NCBI GenBank assembly: GCA_039809495.1 | Contig: JBDHVC010000010.1 | Location: 40,936-104,935 of the forward strand | DNA from: JAFLCL01 sp039809495 | GTDB taxonomy: Bacteria; Myxococcota_A; Polyangia; Polyangiales; Sandaracinaceae | Length of the DNA: 64,000 bases | Reading direction: 5' to 3' | Part shown: positions 50,967-59,872 of the stretch, piece after piece | Layout of the letters: the number at the start of each line of letters is the position of its first letter | How positions within the stretch are numbered: position 1 is the first letter of the stretch | The notes under the pieces: generated by a model | Seen by the model: the letters and a program-made list of their open reading frames with translations, nothing else | Databases searched by the model: none | Told to the model about the DNA's origin: nothing | Made by a program: the position numbers and the translations under genes

Positions 50967-51680
50967 ATGACGAACGCTGGTCGTGATCGCTTGATCTTCC
51001 CGCTCGACGTCACGAGCCTCGCCGAGGCCCGTGGCTGGATCGAGCGGCTCGCGAGCGAGGTCGGGGTCTTCAAGGTCGGGCTCGAGCTCTTCCTCGCCGC
51101 TGGCCCCGACGCGATCGCGCTCGTCCACGACGCCGGCGCGAGGTGCTTCCTCGACCTCAAGCTCCACGACATCCCGCAGACGATGGCTCGCGCCGCCGAG
51201 CGCGCCGTGGCGCGCGACGTCGCGTTTCTCACGGTGCATGCGTCGGCCGGGCCGCGCGCGCTCCGCGACGTGCATGCGGTCGCTCACGCGAGCCGCACGC
51301 GGCTCTTGGCGGTCACCGTGCTCACGTCCTTCGACGCGACCGAGCTCGCCGCGATCGGGCTCGGCGCGCCCGCCATCGCCGCCGAGCGCCTGGCGCTCGT
51401 CGCGATCGAGGCGGGGATCACCGGGCTCGTCTGCTCTCCGGAGGAGGTCACCCGCCTCGACCCCCTCGTCGGCGGCGAGGGCCTCCTCGTCGTGCCGGGG
51501 ATCCGGCCAGCCGGCGCGGAGCGCGGGGATCAGCGCCGGATCGCGACGCCAGCTCGCGCCATCGAGGGCGGCGCCGACTTCCTCGTCGTCGGCCGTCCCA
51601 TCCGCAACGCGAGCGATCCCGTCCTCGCGGCGCGCGCGATCGCGCAGGAGATCACCGCGGCGCTCGAGGCGCGGCCGTGA
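50967..51680 (+). CDS. pyrF: Orotidine 5'-phosphate decarboxylase
   Basis: PyrF makes UMP from orotidine 5'-phosphate. The 237-aa barrel has the N-terminal LIFPLDVTSLAEARGWI, catalytic motif FLDLKLHDIPQTMARA, the strand TVHASAG, and the phosphate-binding end VVPGIRPAGAERGDQRRIAT and FLVVGRPIRNASDP. It is intact and of normal length. A CACAAT hexamer sits six nt before the ATG with TTGCGG 16 nt further up, suggesting a leaderless transcript. The stop overlaps the rlmB start. Confidence 0.96.
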   Translation: MTNAGRDRLIFPLDVTSLAEARGWIERLASEVGVFKVGLELFLAAGPDAIALVHDAGARCFLDLKLHDIPQTMARAAERAVARDVAFLTVHASAGPRALRDVHAVAHASRTRLLAVTVLTSFDATELAAIGLGAPAIAAERLALVAIEAGITGLVCSPEEVTRLDPLVGGEGLLVVPGIRPAGAERGDQRRIATPARAIEGGADFLVVGRPIRNASDPVLAARAIAQEITAALEARP

Positions 51681-52405
51681 AGCGGCTCCTGCTCGGTCCG
51701 CACGCGGTCCTCGAGGCGGCGCGCGGAGGCGCGGGGCGCATCGCGCTCGCCCTCGTCGCGACGAACGCCGAGCGTGGGCACGAGGCGATCCTCGGCGAGC
51801 TGCGCACGCGAGGCGTGCGGGTCGATGCGAGGCCCGCCGCCGAGCTCGACGCGCTGGCGGGTGGCCATCGCCATCAAGGCCTCGTCGCGCTGGCGGGCGA
51901 CTACCCGTACCTCGGCTGGGACGCGATCGAGGCGCTCGGCGACCACGCGCTCGTCGTCGCCCTCGACGAGCTCACGGATCCGCACAATTTCGGCGCGATC
52001 GTGCGATCCGCCGTCGCGTTCGGCGTCGACGCGATCCTCACGCTCAAGGACCGCGCCGCGCCCGTGACGCCCGTCGTCGTCCGCGCCTCGGCGGGCGCGA
52101 CCGAGCACGCGCGGATCGTCCGGGTCACGAACCTCTCGCGCGCTCTCTCGGCGCTGCGCGAGCGCGGGCGACAGGTCATCGGCCTCGACGCCGCGGGCGA
52201 GCTCGACGTCGACGGGCTCCCGCCGACCACGAGCGGGCGCGTGCTCGTGATCGGATCAGAGGGCTCGGGGCTCCGGCCGGGGGTTCGCAAGCAGTGCGAT
52301 GGGCTCGCGCGCATCGCGATGGGGAGCACCATCGGCTCGCTCAACGCATCCGTCGCCGCGGGCATCGCGATCCGGGCGGCGGCGCGCCAGCGCGGCTCAG
52401 CGTAG
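51677..52405 (+). CDS. rlmB: TrmH/RlmB-family RNA 2'-O-methyltransferase
   Basis: RlmB methylates 2'-O of G2251 in 23S rRNA. The 242-aa SPOUT enzyme has the N-terminal substrate-binding start (LLLGPHAVLEAAR) and the trefoil-knot motifs LDELTDPHNFGAIVRSA, VLVIGSEGSGLRPGVRKQCD and MGSTIGSLNASVAAGIA. The GTG start at 51677 overlaps pyrF's stop by three bases, so the two genes are translationally coupled. The 3' end overlaps the convergent sirtuin gene by nine bases. The family is certain, the exact rRNA target less so. Confidence 0.93.
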   Translation: MKRLLLGPHAVLEAARGGAGRIALALVATNAERGHEAILGELRTRGVRVDARPAAELDALAGGHRHQGLVALAGDYPYLGWDAIEALGDHALVVALDELTDPHNFGAIVRSAVAFGVDAILTLKDRAAPVTPVVVRASAGATEHARIVRVTNLSRALSALRERGRQVIGLDAAGELDVDGLPPTTSGRVLVIGSEGSGLRPGVRKQCDGLARIAMGSTIGSLNASVAAGIAIRAAARQRGSA

Positions 52406-53137
52406 CGAGAGCGCCGTGGCGAGCGCGCGCATCGTCGGCGCGAGCTCGGCGCGCAGCGCGAGCGACACGTCGCGGTCGAGGTGCGTCGGATCGCGGTTCA
52501 CGATCGCGACGGGGATCGTCCGCTCGAGGGCGTAGGGGACCAGCTCGGAGATCGGCGCGACGGTGAGCGAGCTCCCGAGCACCAGCACGAGATCGGAGCG
52601 CGCGACGGCCTCGAGGGCGTCCTCGTACGCTCCTCCGAGGGGCTCGCCGAAGAGGACGACGTCTGGCCTCAAGAGGCCCTCGCAGACGCGGCAGCGAGGG
52701 GCGCGCCCGCGCATCGCGAAGGCGCGCTTGGAGGGCTCGCGCACGCCGCACTCGACGCAGCGCACGGTGCGGAGGGTCCCGTGCGCCTCGAGCACGTTCC
52801 TCGAGCCAGCGCGCTGGTGCAGGCCGTCGATGTTCTGCGTGATCACCTCCCGGGCGGGGCCCGAGCGCTCGAGCTTCGCGATCACCTCGTGTGAGACGTT
52901 CGGCGTCGCGCTCTCGAGGAAGCCGAGCTGTCCACGCCAGAAGTCGTAGAAGCCGACCGGATCGGCGAAGAGACCGTCGCGCGTCGCGAAGCGTGTGGGG
53001 TCGAACTCGCGCCAGATGCCGTTCCTCGAGCGAAAATCGGGGATCCCCGAGTCGGTCGAGACCCCCGCCCCCGTCAGGATCGCGGCGCGTCGGCTCGCGC
53101 GCACGAGGTCGGCGAGGGCGTCGATCGGGATCGTCAT
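52397..53137 (-). CDS. NAD-dependent protein deacylase, sirtuin family
   Basis: Sirtuins remove acyl groups from lysine using NAD. The 246-aa protein has ILTGAGVSTDSGIPDFRS, the NAD motif ITQNIDGLHQRAG, the catalytic His in LEAHGTL, four zinc cysteines in two pairs (CVECG, CRVCEG) and VLGSSLTVAPISEL. The Tyr/Arg pair diagnostic of desuccinylases is not evident, so deacetylation is more likely. It is the gene upstream of an alpha/beta hydrolase lipoprotein (separated by 61 nt in the other direction). Confidence 0.95.
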   Translation of the reverse strand: MTIPIDALADLVRASRRAAILTGAGVSTDSGIPDFRSRNGIWREFDPTRFATRDGLFADPVGFYDFWRGQLGFLESATPNVSHEVIAKLERSGPAREVITQNIDGLHQRAGSRNVLEAHGTLRTVRCVECGVREPSKRAFAMRGRAPRCRVCEGLLRPDVVLFGEPLGGAYEDALEAVARSDLVLVLGSSLTVAPISELVPYALERTIPVAIVNRDPTHLDRDVSLALRAELAPTMRALATALSLR

Positions 53138-53198
53138 CGTCGTTCGGGCTCCGGCGCGGCGCGACGCGCGGTGGTGGAGGAGGGGCGTCCGTCGGCGC

Positions 53199-54083
53199 TC
53201 ATCGGGGCTCTGCGGAGGGTGGGTCGCGCTCGAGCCCGCGGCGCACGAAGTCGACGACCTCGCCCGCGAGCGCGGGGTTCAGCGCCAAGAGGCCGACGCC
53301 GTGGCCCTCGCCCTCGACGATCTCGGCGCGGCCGTCCGTGATGCGGGCGAGCGCCTCGGCCGTCTCGGTCGAGTCGAGCTCACTCCTCGCGGCGAGCGCG
53401 AGCAGGTGCCTCGAGCGCATCGGCGTCGCGACGAGGATGCTGTCGACGCCTCGGTAGGCGCGCCCCGGAGAGAGCAGGACGATGACGTCGATCGAGGGAT
53501 CCTCCGCGGCGGCGCGGACGACGGCCGTCGCCCCGATGCTCGCGCCGACGAGCGCGATGCGGCGCGGCTGGACCGGGGCCGCCGCGCTCCGCAGGAACGC
53601 GACGGCGGCGTCGACGTCCTTCGAGGTGCGCTCCCACGTCGCCGTGTCGAAGCTGGCGTGGTCGAGCGGGCTCCCGTCCTCGGCTGCCGTGCTCGCCCCG
53701 TGCCCGCGGAGATCGATGGCGAGGACGGCGAGCGAGCCGGGGGGCTCGCGGAACGCGTCGATCCAGGGGCTCCACTCGCGGTGGTCGGCCCCGAGCGTGT
53801 GGACGAGCACGACCGCGTCCGCGCGCGGATCGAGGCCGGGATAGAGGACGCCGTGGATCGGGACGCCGTCGAGCGTCGAGAAGCGCACCTCGATCGGCTC
53901 GGGCAGCGTGACGGCGGCCGTCGACGGGGATGGAGCCTCCGGGGATGTCGCGGCGGGGGCCGAGGTCCGAGGCGAGGTCGTCGAGGCCCGCGGGCGCGTC
54001 GCGCAGTCGCACGAGGAGAGAATGAAGACGCACGAGGAGAGAACGAAGAGGAGCGCGAGCACGAGCAGGCGAGGGCGCATCAC
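53199..54083 (-). CDS. Alpha/beta hydrolase lipoprotein
   Basis: This 294-aa secreted hydrolase has an N-terminal signal with two lipobox-like sequences in a row (FVLSSC, then FILSSC), arising from a short duplication of the coding DNA. A ~40-residue Pro/Ser/Thr/Ala linker leads to the hydrolase domain: VLVHTLGADHREW, AIDLRGHGAS, nucleophile elbow LVGASIGATAVVR (Ser), and catalytic His in EGHGVGLLAL. The pattern is that of small serine esterases or dienelactone-hydrolase-like enzymes. The start may be GTG at 54083 or ATG at 54080. Confidence 0.82.
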   Translation of the reverse strand: MMRPRLLVLALLFVLSSCVFILSSCDCATRPRASTTSPRTSAPAATSPEAPSPSTAAVTLPEPIEVRFSTLDGVPIHGVLYPGLDPRADAVVLVHTLGADHREWSPWIDAFREPPGSLAVLAIDLRGHGASTAAEDGSPLDHASFDTATWERTSKDVDAAVAFLRSAAAPVQPRRIALVGASIGATAVVRAAAEDPSIDVIVLLSPGRAYRGVDSILVATPMRSRHLLALAARSELDSTETAEALARITDGRAEIVEGEGHGVGLLALNPALAGEVVDFVRRGLERDPPSAEPR

Positions 54084-54242
54084 GCGAGCCTACAAGGCCC
54101 GGAGCCATCGAGCATGTCGACGCGTGGGGCGGGTGCGGTCTCCTCGATCGTCCTCGGGGAGCGAGCCGCGGACCCGAGCGCCGCGGCTCGCTCGGGCGCC
54201 GTCGCGCGATGGGCGTTTCTCGGCGCCCTGCTAGAGTCGGGC

Positions 54243-54977
54243 ATGGCGCGCAGCGCGGCGGCCCTCGTCATCGGCAACGAGCTCCTCACGGGGAAGGTCG
54301 CGGAGGCGAACATCCCGGGGCTCGCGCGGATGCTCTTCTCGCTCGGCGTTCGGCTCGAGCGCGTCGTCGTCTGTCGAGACGACGTCGCGATCATCGCGAC
54401 CGAGGTCGGCGCGCTCCGGCGCGCGTACGACGTCGTGTTCACGAGCGGGGGCGTCGGTCCGACGCACGACGACGTGACGATCCCCGCGGTCGCTCGCGCG
54501 CTCGGCGTCTCCATCGTTCGTCACGACGAGCTCGCGCGCCGAATTCGGGAGCACTTCGGCGCTGGGACGACCGAAGGGCACCTGCGCATGGCGGATCTCC
54601 CGGTCGGGACGCGGCTGCTCTCGCGAGCGGCGGCGGAGTGGCCGGTGATCGTCGTCGAGAACGTGTTCGTCCTCCCCGGCATCCCGGAGATCTTCGCGCG
54701 CAAGCTGGACGTCGTGCGGGAAGAGCTCGGCGTCGACACGCCCTTCCTCAGCGCGGCGATCTTCACGCGGTGCGACGAGGGGGCGATCGCCGAGCTCCTG
54801 CTCCGGATCGAGCGCGAGCACGGGGTCACCGTGGGCAGCTACCCGACGATCGGGGGCGATCACTCGGTGAAGATCACCTTCGACGGCATCGACGCGGGCG
54901 CGCTCGACGCCGCGCTCGATGCGTGCCTCGAGGGCCTCGACCGCGCGCTCGTGGTCCGCGTCGAGCGGCCGCGCTGA
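54243..54977 (+). CDS. CinA-like molybdopterin-binding domain protein
   Basis: The 244-aa protein corresponds to the N-terminal MoaB/MogA-like half of CinA, which has ADP-ribose pyrophosphatase activity in characterised members. Key stretches are ALVIGNELLTGKVAEANIP, FTSGGVGPTHDDVTIPAVAR and FVLPGIPEIFARKLD. The nicotinamide-mononucleotide deamidase (PncC) half found in full CinA is missing; the protein simply ends after its own C-terminal domain. A TAGAGT hexamer is five nt before the ATG and no ribosome site is visible. Confidence 0.88.
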   Translation: MARSAAALVIGNELLTGKVAEANIPGLARMLFSLGVRLERVVVCRDDVAIIATEVGALRRAYDVVFTSGGVGPTHDDVTIPAVARALGVSIVRHDELARRIREHFGAGTTEGHLRMADLPVGTRLLSRAAAEWPVIVVENVFVLPGIPEIFARKLDVVREELGVDTPFLSAAIFTRCDEGAIAELLLRIEREHGVTVGSYPTIGGDHSVKITFDGIDAGALDAALDACLEGLDRALVVRVERPR

Positions 54978-55027
54978 TCCCGGAGCTTTTCTTGCCGAGC
55001 GGGGCGCGCCTCGGGCATACGCGAGAC

Positions 55028-55846
55028 ATGGTCGCCTCGGCTTCGGGCTCGCTCGCGTGGGTTCGCTCCCTCCTGCTCCTCGAGCGCGCGGAGGCGTCGG
55101 GGGCGCTCGAGCTCCGCGCGCACGGGCGGACGGCTCGGATCCAGCTCGAGCGCGGTCGGGTCACGGTGTTCGAGGGCGAGCTCGGCCCTCGCTTGGGAGG
55201 GCTGATCGGCGTGACGGATGGCCCCGTGGAGCGCTCGAGCGCGCTCTGGGGCGCGTCCGCGCTCGCGGAAGGGCGGGTGAGCCGCGGCGATCTCGCGTGG
55301 GCGCTACGGCGTCAGCTCCGGCTCCGGGCGCGGGAGCTCGCGCGCTGGGGAGACGTCGAGATCGCATGGGAAGAGGGCCTGAGCAGCCCGCGGCCCTTCA
55401 CCGATCCGATGACGCTGGCGGACTTCATCGCCGAGGTGCTCCGAGCGTACGCCGAGCGCGCTCCGACGCGGGAGAGCGCGAAGGCGGTCGCCGTGACGAG
55501 CGCGATCGGGCGCTCCTGGGCGGCTCGGGCCGCGCTCTACCCGCACGAGATCGCCGCCGCTCGAGGGATCATCGCGGCTCCGGACGCGGCTCGGTTCAAC
55601 GCGACGCTTCGCGCGGCGGGGTTGGCGGACGCGCCGGTCGAGGTGGAGGTCCGGGCCCTCGCGCGGCTCCACGCGCAATTTCGAAGGCGCGGCGCCGGAT
55701 CGATCCTCGGGGAGCGGAGCGACGCGCAGGCACGTCGTCGCGCGCTACGCCGTGTCGCGGGCGTGATCCACCCAGATCGGTTCACGAGCGATCCGCAGCT
55801 CGGTAAGGCCTCCGAGGAGCTCCTCGTCGCGCTCTCGCGGGCCTAG
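55028..55846 (+). CDS. DUF4388/PATAN-like domain fused to a J-domain-like C-terminus
   Basis: This 272-aa protein starts with a PATAN/DUF4388-like module (GALELRAHGRTARIQLERGRV, ALAEGRVSRGDLAWALRRQL), a domain common in myxobacterial gliding and signalling proteins. Its C-terminal ~80 residues carry the J-domain hallmark HPD in AGVIHPDRFTSDP. The domain order suggests recruitment of Hsp70 to a signalling complex, which is inference. A GCATAC hexamer at 55015 with TTGCCG 17 nt further up suggests a promoter seven nt from the ATG. It lies 50 nt after the CinA-like gene. Confidence 0.78.
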   Translation: MVASASGSLAWVRSLLLLERAEASGALELRAHGRTARIQLERGRVTVFEGELGPRLGGLIGVTDGPVERSSALWGASALAEGRVSRGDLAWALRRQLRLRARELARWGDVEIAWEEGLSSPRPFTDPMTLADFIAEVLRAYAERAPTRESAKAVAVTSAIGRSWAARAALYPHEIAAARGIIAAPDAARFNATLRAAGLADAPVEVEVRALARLHAQFRRRGAGSILGERSDAQARRRALRRVAGVIHPDRFTSDPQLGKASEELLVALSRA

Positions 55847-55914
55847 CAGGCTCGCTCGTGGGCCTCGCCCCACCTCGTGCGCCCTCGCGCGCGGGCTCGC
55901 GACGCGCTCCGAAG

Positions 55915-55953
55915 GCGTGCACCGTGGGCGTGCACCGTGGGCGTGCACCGTGG
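55915..55953. repeat. Three perfect 13-bp tandem repeats between convergent genes
   Basis: GCGTGCACCGTGG occurs three times end to end. Each unit contains GTGCAC, a palindrome. It lies in the 149-bp space between two convergent genes. Confidence 0.8.
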
Positions 55954-55995
55954 GCCGGCGCGGCGCCCGAGGTTCGCGGTCCGACCGGCCCGAGC

Positions 55996-58761
55996 TCAGC
56001 CGCCTTCGGCGGGCGCCCACCAGGGCGTCTCCGGCTGCGCGGGAGGGGCGGGCTGCGCCGGGGGCGACGGCTGCGCGGGAGGTGCCGTGGGCTGGATCTG
56101 CGAGGGCAGGCCCGGCCGCGTCGGCGGCGTGGGCGGCGTCGTGCGGCCACGACGGCCTCTTGGTTGGGCTGGCTCGGCCGGGGCGGGCTCGGGCGCTGGC
56201 GCGGGTGGGGGCGCCTCCTCGCTCGCGTCTCCCTCCGGGCTCTCCCCAGCGCCCACCCACCAAGGGCTCCCGCCGCTCGCGCTCGAGCCGCCCTGGCCGC
56301 TCGCGCTGCCACCCCCCGCCGCGGGCGGGAGGGTGGTCGCGTCCGTCCCCTCGGGCACCGCCGGCGTGGGCATCGCCGTCGCGGTCGGGCGCTCGGGGGC
56401 GGGCCGGGCGGTCCACCACGCGAGCGACACGTCCTCTGCCGCGTCGAGCGTCGTTCGAGCGCCCGCCTCCGCGCGCCGATCCCACCACGTCCACCAGGGC
56501 GCGCTCGGGGCGAGCGCCTGATCGAGGACGCCCTCGGAGCTCGTCGCCGTGGGCTGCCCTCCGCGGAGCGCGATCGTGAAGGCCGCCCGCTGTCGCCGCT
56601 GCCGAAATTGCGGAAATTCGAAGGCCGCGACCCGCTCGGTCATGCAGCGCGTGAGCTCGTCCGACGACGGCGCGACGCCGATCTCGCTCGCTCGTCCGTC
56701 GTTCGTGAGGATGAAGACCACGCGCACCTGGCCGAGGAGCGGGTTGCGCTGCACCTCGCCCGCGACGCAGTCGCGCAGCGTCTCCGCGTGCTCCGCGAAG
56801 ACCTGGTTGATCTGCTCCTGGCTGAGCGCCGTGGGCAGGGCCGCGCGAGCCTCTCGGGCGGCCTCGTCCGCGGCGCGCGCGGCGTCGGCCTCCTCGCGCG
56901 CCGCGAGCTCTCTCGCTTGGCGCTCCTCCGCCTCGTAGAGCCCGCCGATCGCCTGCGTGACGAGCGGGAGCGTGCGCGGCTCGCCCGCGAGCGCGGTGAG
57001 GAGCTCGCGCCCCTCCGGTCCGCCGAGCTGGAAGATCCCTCGCGCGGCCTCGACGAGCGGCTCGGCGTGCTCGGAGAACGTCGAGTCGGCGCGGTAGAGG
57101 ATGAGGAAGGCTCGCAGCGCGGGGACGACCGACGCGTCTCCGAGCTCGGCGATCGCTTGGACGACGATCGGGAGCGCGGCCGCGGAGGTCTCGTGGTCGT
57201 TCATCTGCTGCACGAGCCCCGGCACGGCGTCGGTCGCGTGCATCTGGATCAGGGACGGCACGATCAGCTCGAGCGGCGGCCCGCTCGTCTCCTCGATGAA
57301 GTCGTAGCGCGTCGAGAGCGCGGCCACGAGGAACTCGCTGCCGGACGTGCGCGTGCGGAGCGTCGCCGCGATCGCGTCGCGGAGCGCGCGCGGCATCGAG
57401 CGCTGCTGGTAGAGATCGAGCAGGTCGCGGGTGATCTCCGGCTCGGGGAGCGCGCCGAGCAGCCTCACGGCGTACGCGCGCGCCGCGACGAGACGGTTGT
57501 CGGGGTCGAGCGCGATCTCGTTCAGCACCTCGCGCACGGGTCGAGGGGCGGCCGCGCTCGGCGTGATCGGCAGGCCAGCGACGTCGATCGCGACGGACGA
57601 GAGCTGCATCGCGCTCCCGCCGCTCCACGCGTCTTGCCCGTTCACGCGGTCGAGCACCCGGAGCTGGCCCTGCTCGCCGACCGTGAAGAGCCCTCCCTCG
57701 AGGACCTGCGCGCCGATGACGTCCTGCTCGAGGATGCGCGCCCAGCGGAGCGATCCGTCGACGTTCATCGCGAAGACGTAGCGGTAGTAGACGAAGTAGT
57801 AGGTGTCGTCGAGGACGGCGACGGGCTCATCCGTCGTGGCGAGGCGAGGGCTGGCGTAGAGGTGGATGCGGCCTCGCGCGCTCCGGGTGCCGGGCTTGGG
57901 GAGGAAGCCGTCGTCCTCGAGGTCGACGGGCCGCTCCTGCTCGCCCTCGTGCAGAGGGGGGATGCTCGGGATCGGCGGCTCGATCCGGGTGGCCGCGGCC
58001 CGCGTGCCGGCGGCGGAGCCGCTCGTGAGCCGATAGAGGCCACGGTGCCCGTAGTAGATCCCGCTCGGATCCGCCCGGACCCAGGCGATGACGTCGTCGG
58101 TCGATCGGACGCGCGCGATCTCGTCGCCGGTGAGCGCGTCGAGCATCGAGATGCTCTGGCGCTCGTAAGGCACGAACACGACGCCGCCCTCGGCGGCCGG
58201 CTGGCCGAGCACGCCGGTGATGCGGTGCCGCCAACGCTCGCTGCCGGTCGCCGCGTCGACGGCGACGAGGTCGCCGTCGCGGCGGGCGCCGCCGAGCGCG
58301 CCCACCGTGAACGCGAGGAAGACCGTGCCGCCGTCGCGCGCCGCGCCGACGTAGGCGAGATCCGGGAGCGCTCGCTGCCACCTCAGCCGACCGCTCGCAG
58401 CGTCGAGCGCGACGAGGCGCGCTCGATCGGAGCAGAGGACGAGATCGCCGAGGATCTCGGGGCGCGTCTGCGCATCGAGCGCGTAGCTCCAGCGCACCTC
58501 CGCCGTGCTCGGATCGATCGCCTCGAGCTGCCGCGGGGCGTCGTGGGTGGTGGCGACGAGCAGCGGCGCGCCCGTGGCGTTCGTCGGGCGGCTGGCTTGC
58601 GAGGGCGCCGGCAGCCGCGCGAGCACGCCCTCGAGCGAGCTCGCCTGGTTGTCGGCGAACTGGTAGCTGAAGGCCTCGAGGTGGGCCGCGCCGCAGCCCG
58701 CGAGGCTCGCGCCGAGGGCGAGGATCGCCAGGGCGCGGATCGAACGAAGATCGCGGCTCAT
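55996..58761 (-). CDS. Lipoprotein with beta-propeller, HEAT region and AgmX/PglI C-terminal domain
   Basis: This 921-aa protein has a lipobox (LGASLAGC) and a PQQ-type beta-propeller (about residues 70-370: VRWSYALDAQTRPEILGDLV, VAVDAATGSERWRHR). A helical HEAT-like region follows (VVPALRAFLILY, PLVEAARGIFQLGG). Near 645-733 is an AgmX/PglI-type domain (NPLLGQVRVVFILTNDGRAS, CMTERVAAFEFPQF). The last ~190 residues are Pro/Ala-rich with four Trp-Trp motifs (APWWTWWD, LAWWTARP, SPWWVGAG, TPWWAPAE). BamB-like assembly and gliding-motor roles are known for the component families. It overlaps the upstream HEAT gene by four bases. Confidence 0.85.
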   Translation of the reverse strand: MSRDLRSIRALAILALGASLAGCGAAHLEAFSYQFADNQASSLEGVLARLPAPSQASRPTNATGAPLLVATTHDAPRQLEAIDPSTAEVRWSYALDAQTRPEILGDLVLCSDRARLVALDAASGRLRWQRALPDLAYVGAARDGGTVFLAFTVGALGGARRDGDLVAVDAATGSERWRHRITGVLGQPAAEGGVVFVPYERQSISMLDALTGDEIARVRSTDDVIAWVRADPSGIYYGHRGLYRLTSGSAAGTRAAATRIEPPIPSIPPLHEGEQERPVDLEDDGFLPKPGTRSARGRIHLYASPRLATTDEPVAVLDDTYYFVYYRYVFAMNVDGSLRWARILEQDVIGAQVLEGGLFTVGEQGQLRVLDRVNGQDAWSGGSAMQLSSVAIDVAGLPITPSAAAPRPVREVLNEIALDPDNRLVAARAYAVRLLGALPEPEITRDLLDLYQQRSMPRALRDAIAATLRTRTSGSEFLVAALSTRYDFIEETSGPPLELIVPSLIQMHATDAVPGLVQQMNDHETSAAALPIVVQAIAELGDASVVPALRAFLILYRADSTFSEHAEPLVEAARGIFQLGGPEGRELLTALAGEPRTLPLVTQAIGGLYEAEERQARELAAREEADAARAADEAAREARAALPTALSQEQINQVFAEHAETLRDCVAGEVQRNPLLGQVRVVFILTNDGRASEIGVAPSSDELTRCMTERVAAFEFPQFRQRRQRAAFTIALRGGQPTATSSEGVLDQALAPSAPWWTWWDRRAEAGARTTLDAAEDVSLAWWTARPAPERPTATAMPTPAVPEGTDATTLPPAAGGGSASGQGGSSASGGSPWWVGAGESPEGDASEEAPPPAPAPEPAPAEPAQPRGRRGRTTPPTPPTRPGLPSQIQPTAPPAQPSPPAQPAPPAQPETPWWAPAEGG

Positions 58762-59690
58762 CGCGCACCCCCTTCCGCCGCCGCCGCGGCGGGCGTGTCG
58801 AGGCTCCGGCACCGGGTGGTGCCCCAGGCGATCTGATCGAGCGCTTGGGTCAGCGCTCGCCGCAGCTCGTTCGGCTGCTGCCGTCCGAGCGGCGGGAGGG
58901 TGTCGCGGTAGGTGAGCAGCGACTGGCAGACCATGCGGCCCGACACCTCGCGGAGCCGGTTGATGATGTCGATCTTCACGCTCTCCGAGATGTCGCGGCG
59001 CTGGAGGAATTGGTCGTAGCCACCGAGCATGACGGAGATGGGCATGCGGCCGAGGAACGCGTGGAAGCGCGCGACCTCGCGGTCCGTGCCGAGCCGCCCG
59101 ATCGCCTCGCTCGCGCCGAGCACCCCGCGCTCGAACGCGCGAAAGAGGATCTCGAGCGAGCCCCGCGCGCCGATGCGTCCGAGCGCGCCGGCCGCGTCCT
59201 CGCGGATCGTGCGATCGCTGTCGCGCAGGCCTTGCTCGAGCAGGCTCGGGACGCGGCGGTCGTTCCGGATGGCCGCGATCGCCGCATACGCCCTTCGCCG
59301 GGCGCCGACGCGGCGGTGGTGCGTGAATTCCGATAAGACGTCGATGCCGCTCGGCATCGCGAGCCGCGCGAGCGCCTCGAGCGCGGCGTCCGTGATGCTG
59401 TCCGGCTGTCCGGAGCGCAGGAGCTCGGCGAGCGGCGTGACCCCACGTTCGTCGTTCAGGATCGTGAGCAGCGTGATCGCCTCGCGGACCTCGTCCGCGT
59501 TGGCGCTCCTCAGACGCGCGATGATCGCGGGGAGCTCCTCGATCGAGGGCGCGGGGCCTTCTCCATCGGAGGCCGCGGGCGTGGCGGGGGCGCGTCGGCC
59601 AGCGCCGCGCGCGCGCTGCGCGGCGACGTCGTTCGGCGTGAGCGCGAGCGAGAGCCCGATGAAGAGGAGGAGGAGCGGTAGCGGTCGCAT
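58758..59690 (-). CDS. Secreted HEAT-repeat protein
   Basis: This 310-aa protein has a cleavable signal peptide (LLLLFIGLSLALTPNDVAAQ) and then five or six HEAT-like repeats (ELLRSGQPDSITDAALEALA, AAGALGRIGARGSLEILF). A C-terminal region carries two cysteines. Its stop overlaps the start of the propeller lipoprotein gene (ATGA), so the two are made together and probably act together in the periplasm. It is preceded by a divergent promoter region shared with the glycosidase-like gene. Confidence 0.82.
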   Translation of the reverse strand: MRPLPLLLLFIGLSLALTPNDVAAQRARGAGRRAPATPAASDGEGPAPSIEELPAIIARLRSANADEVREAITLLTILNDERGVTPLAELLRSGQPDSITDAALEALARLAMPSGIDVLSEFTHHRRVGARRRAYAAIAAIRNDRRVPSLLEQGLRDSDRTIREDAAGALGRIGARGSLEILFRAFERGVLGASEAIGRLGTDREVARFHAFLGRMPISVMLGGYDQFLQRRDISESVKIDIINRLREVSGRMVCQSLLTYRDTLPPLGRQQPNELRRALTQALDQIAWGTTRCRSLDTPAAAAAEGGAR

Positions 59691-59872
59691 GCGTCCGAGC
59701 CCTTGCCTGCGGAGAGGCCTTGAGACGAGTGAGCCACGTTGCCTCGCCGAGCGAGCAGCGTTTCGCGCGACGATAGCGAGCGGGCGCGACTTTGGCGAAC
59801 GGGCGCGGCTCGGGCAAGCGCCGCGCGAGCCAAACTTCGTCGCGCGGATCGCCCCGTGCTAGCGCTCGCGCC

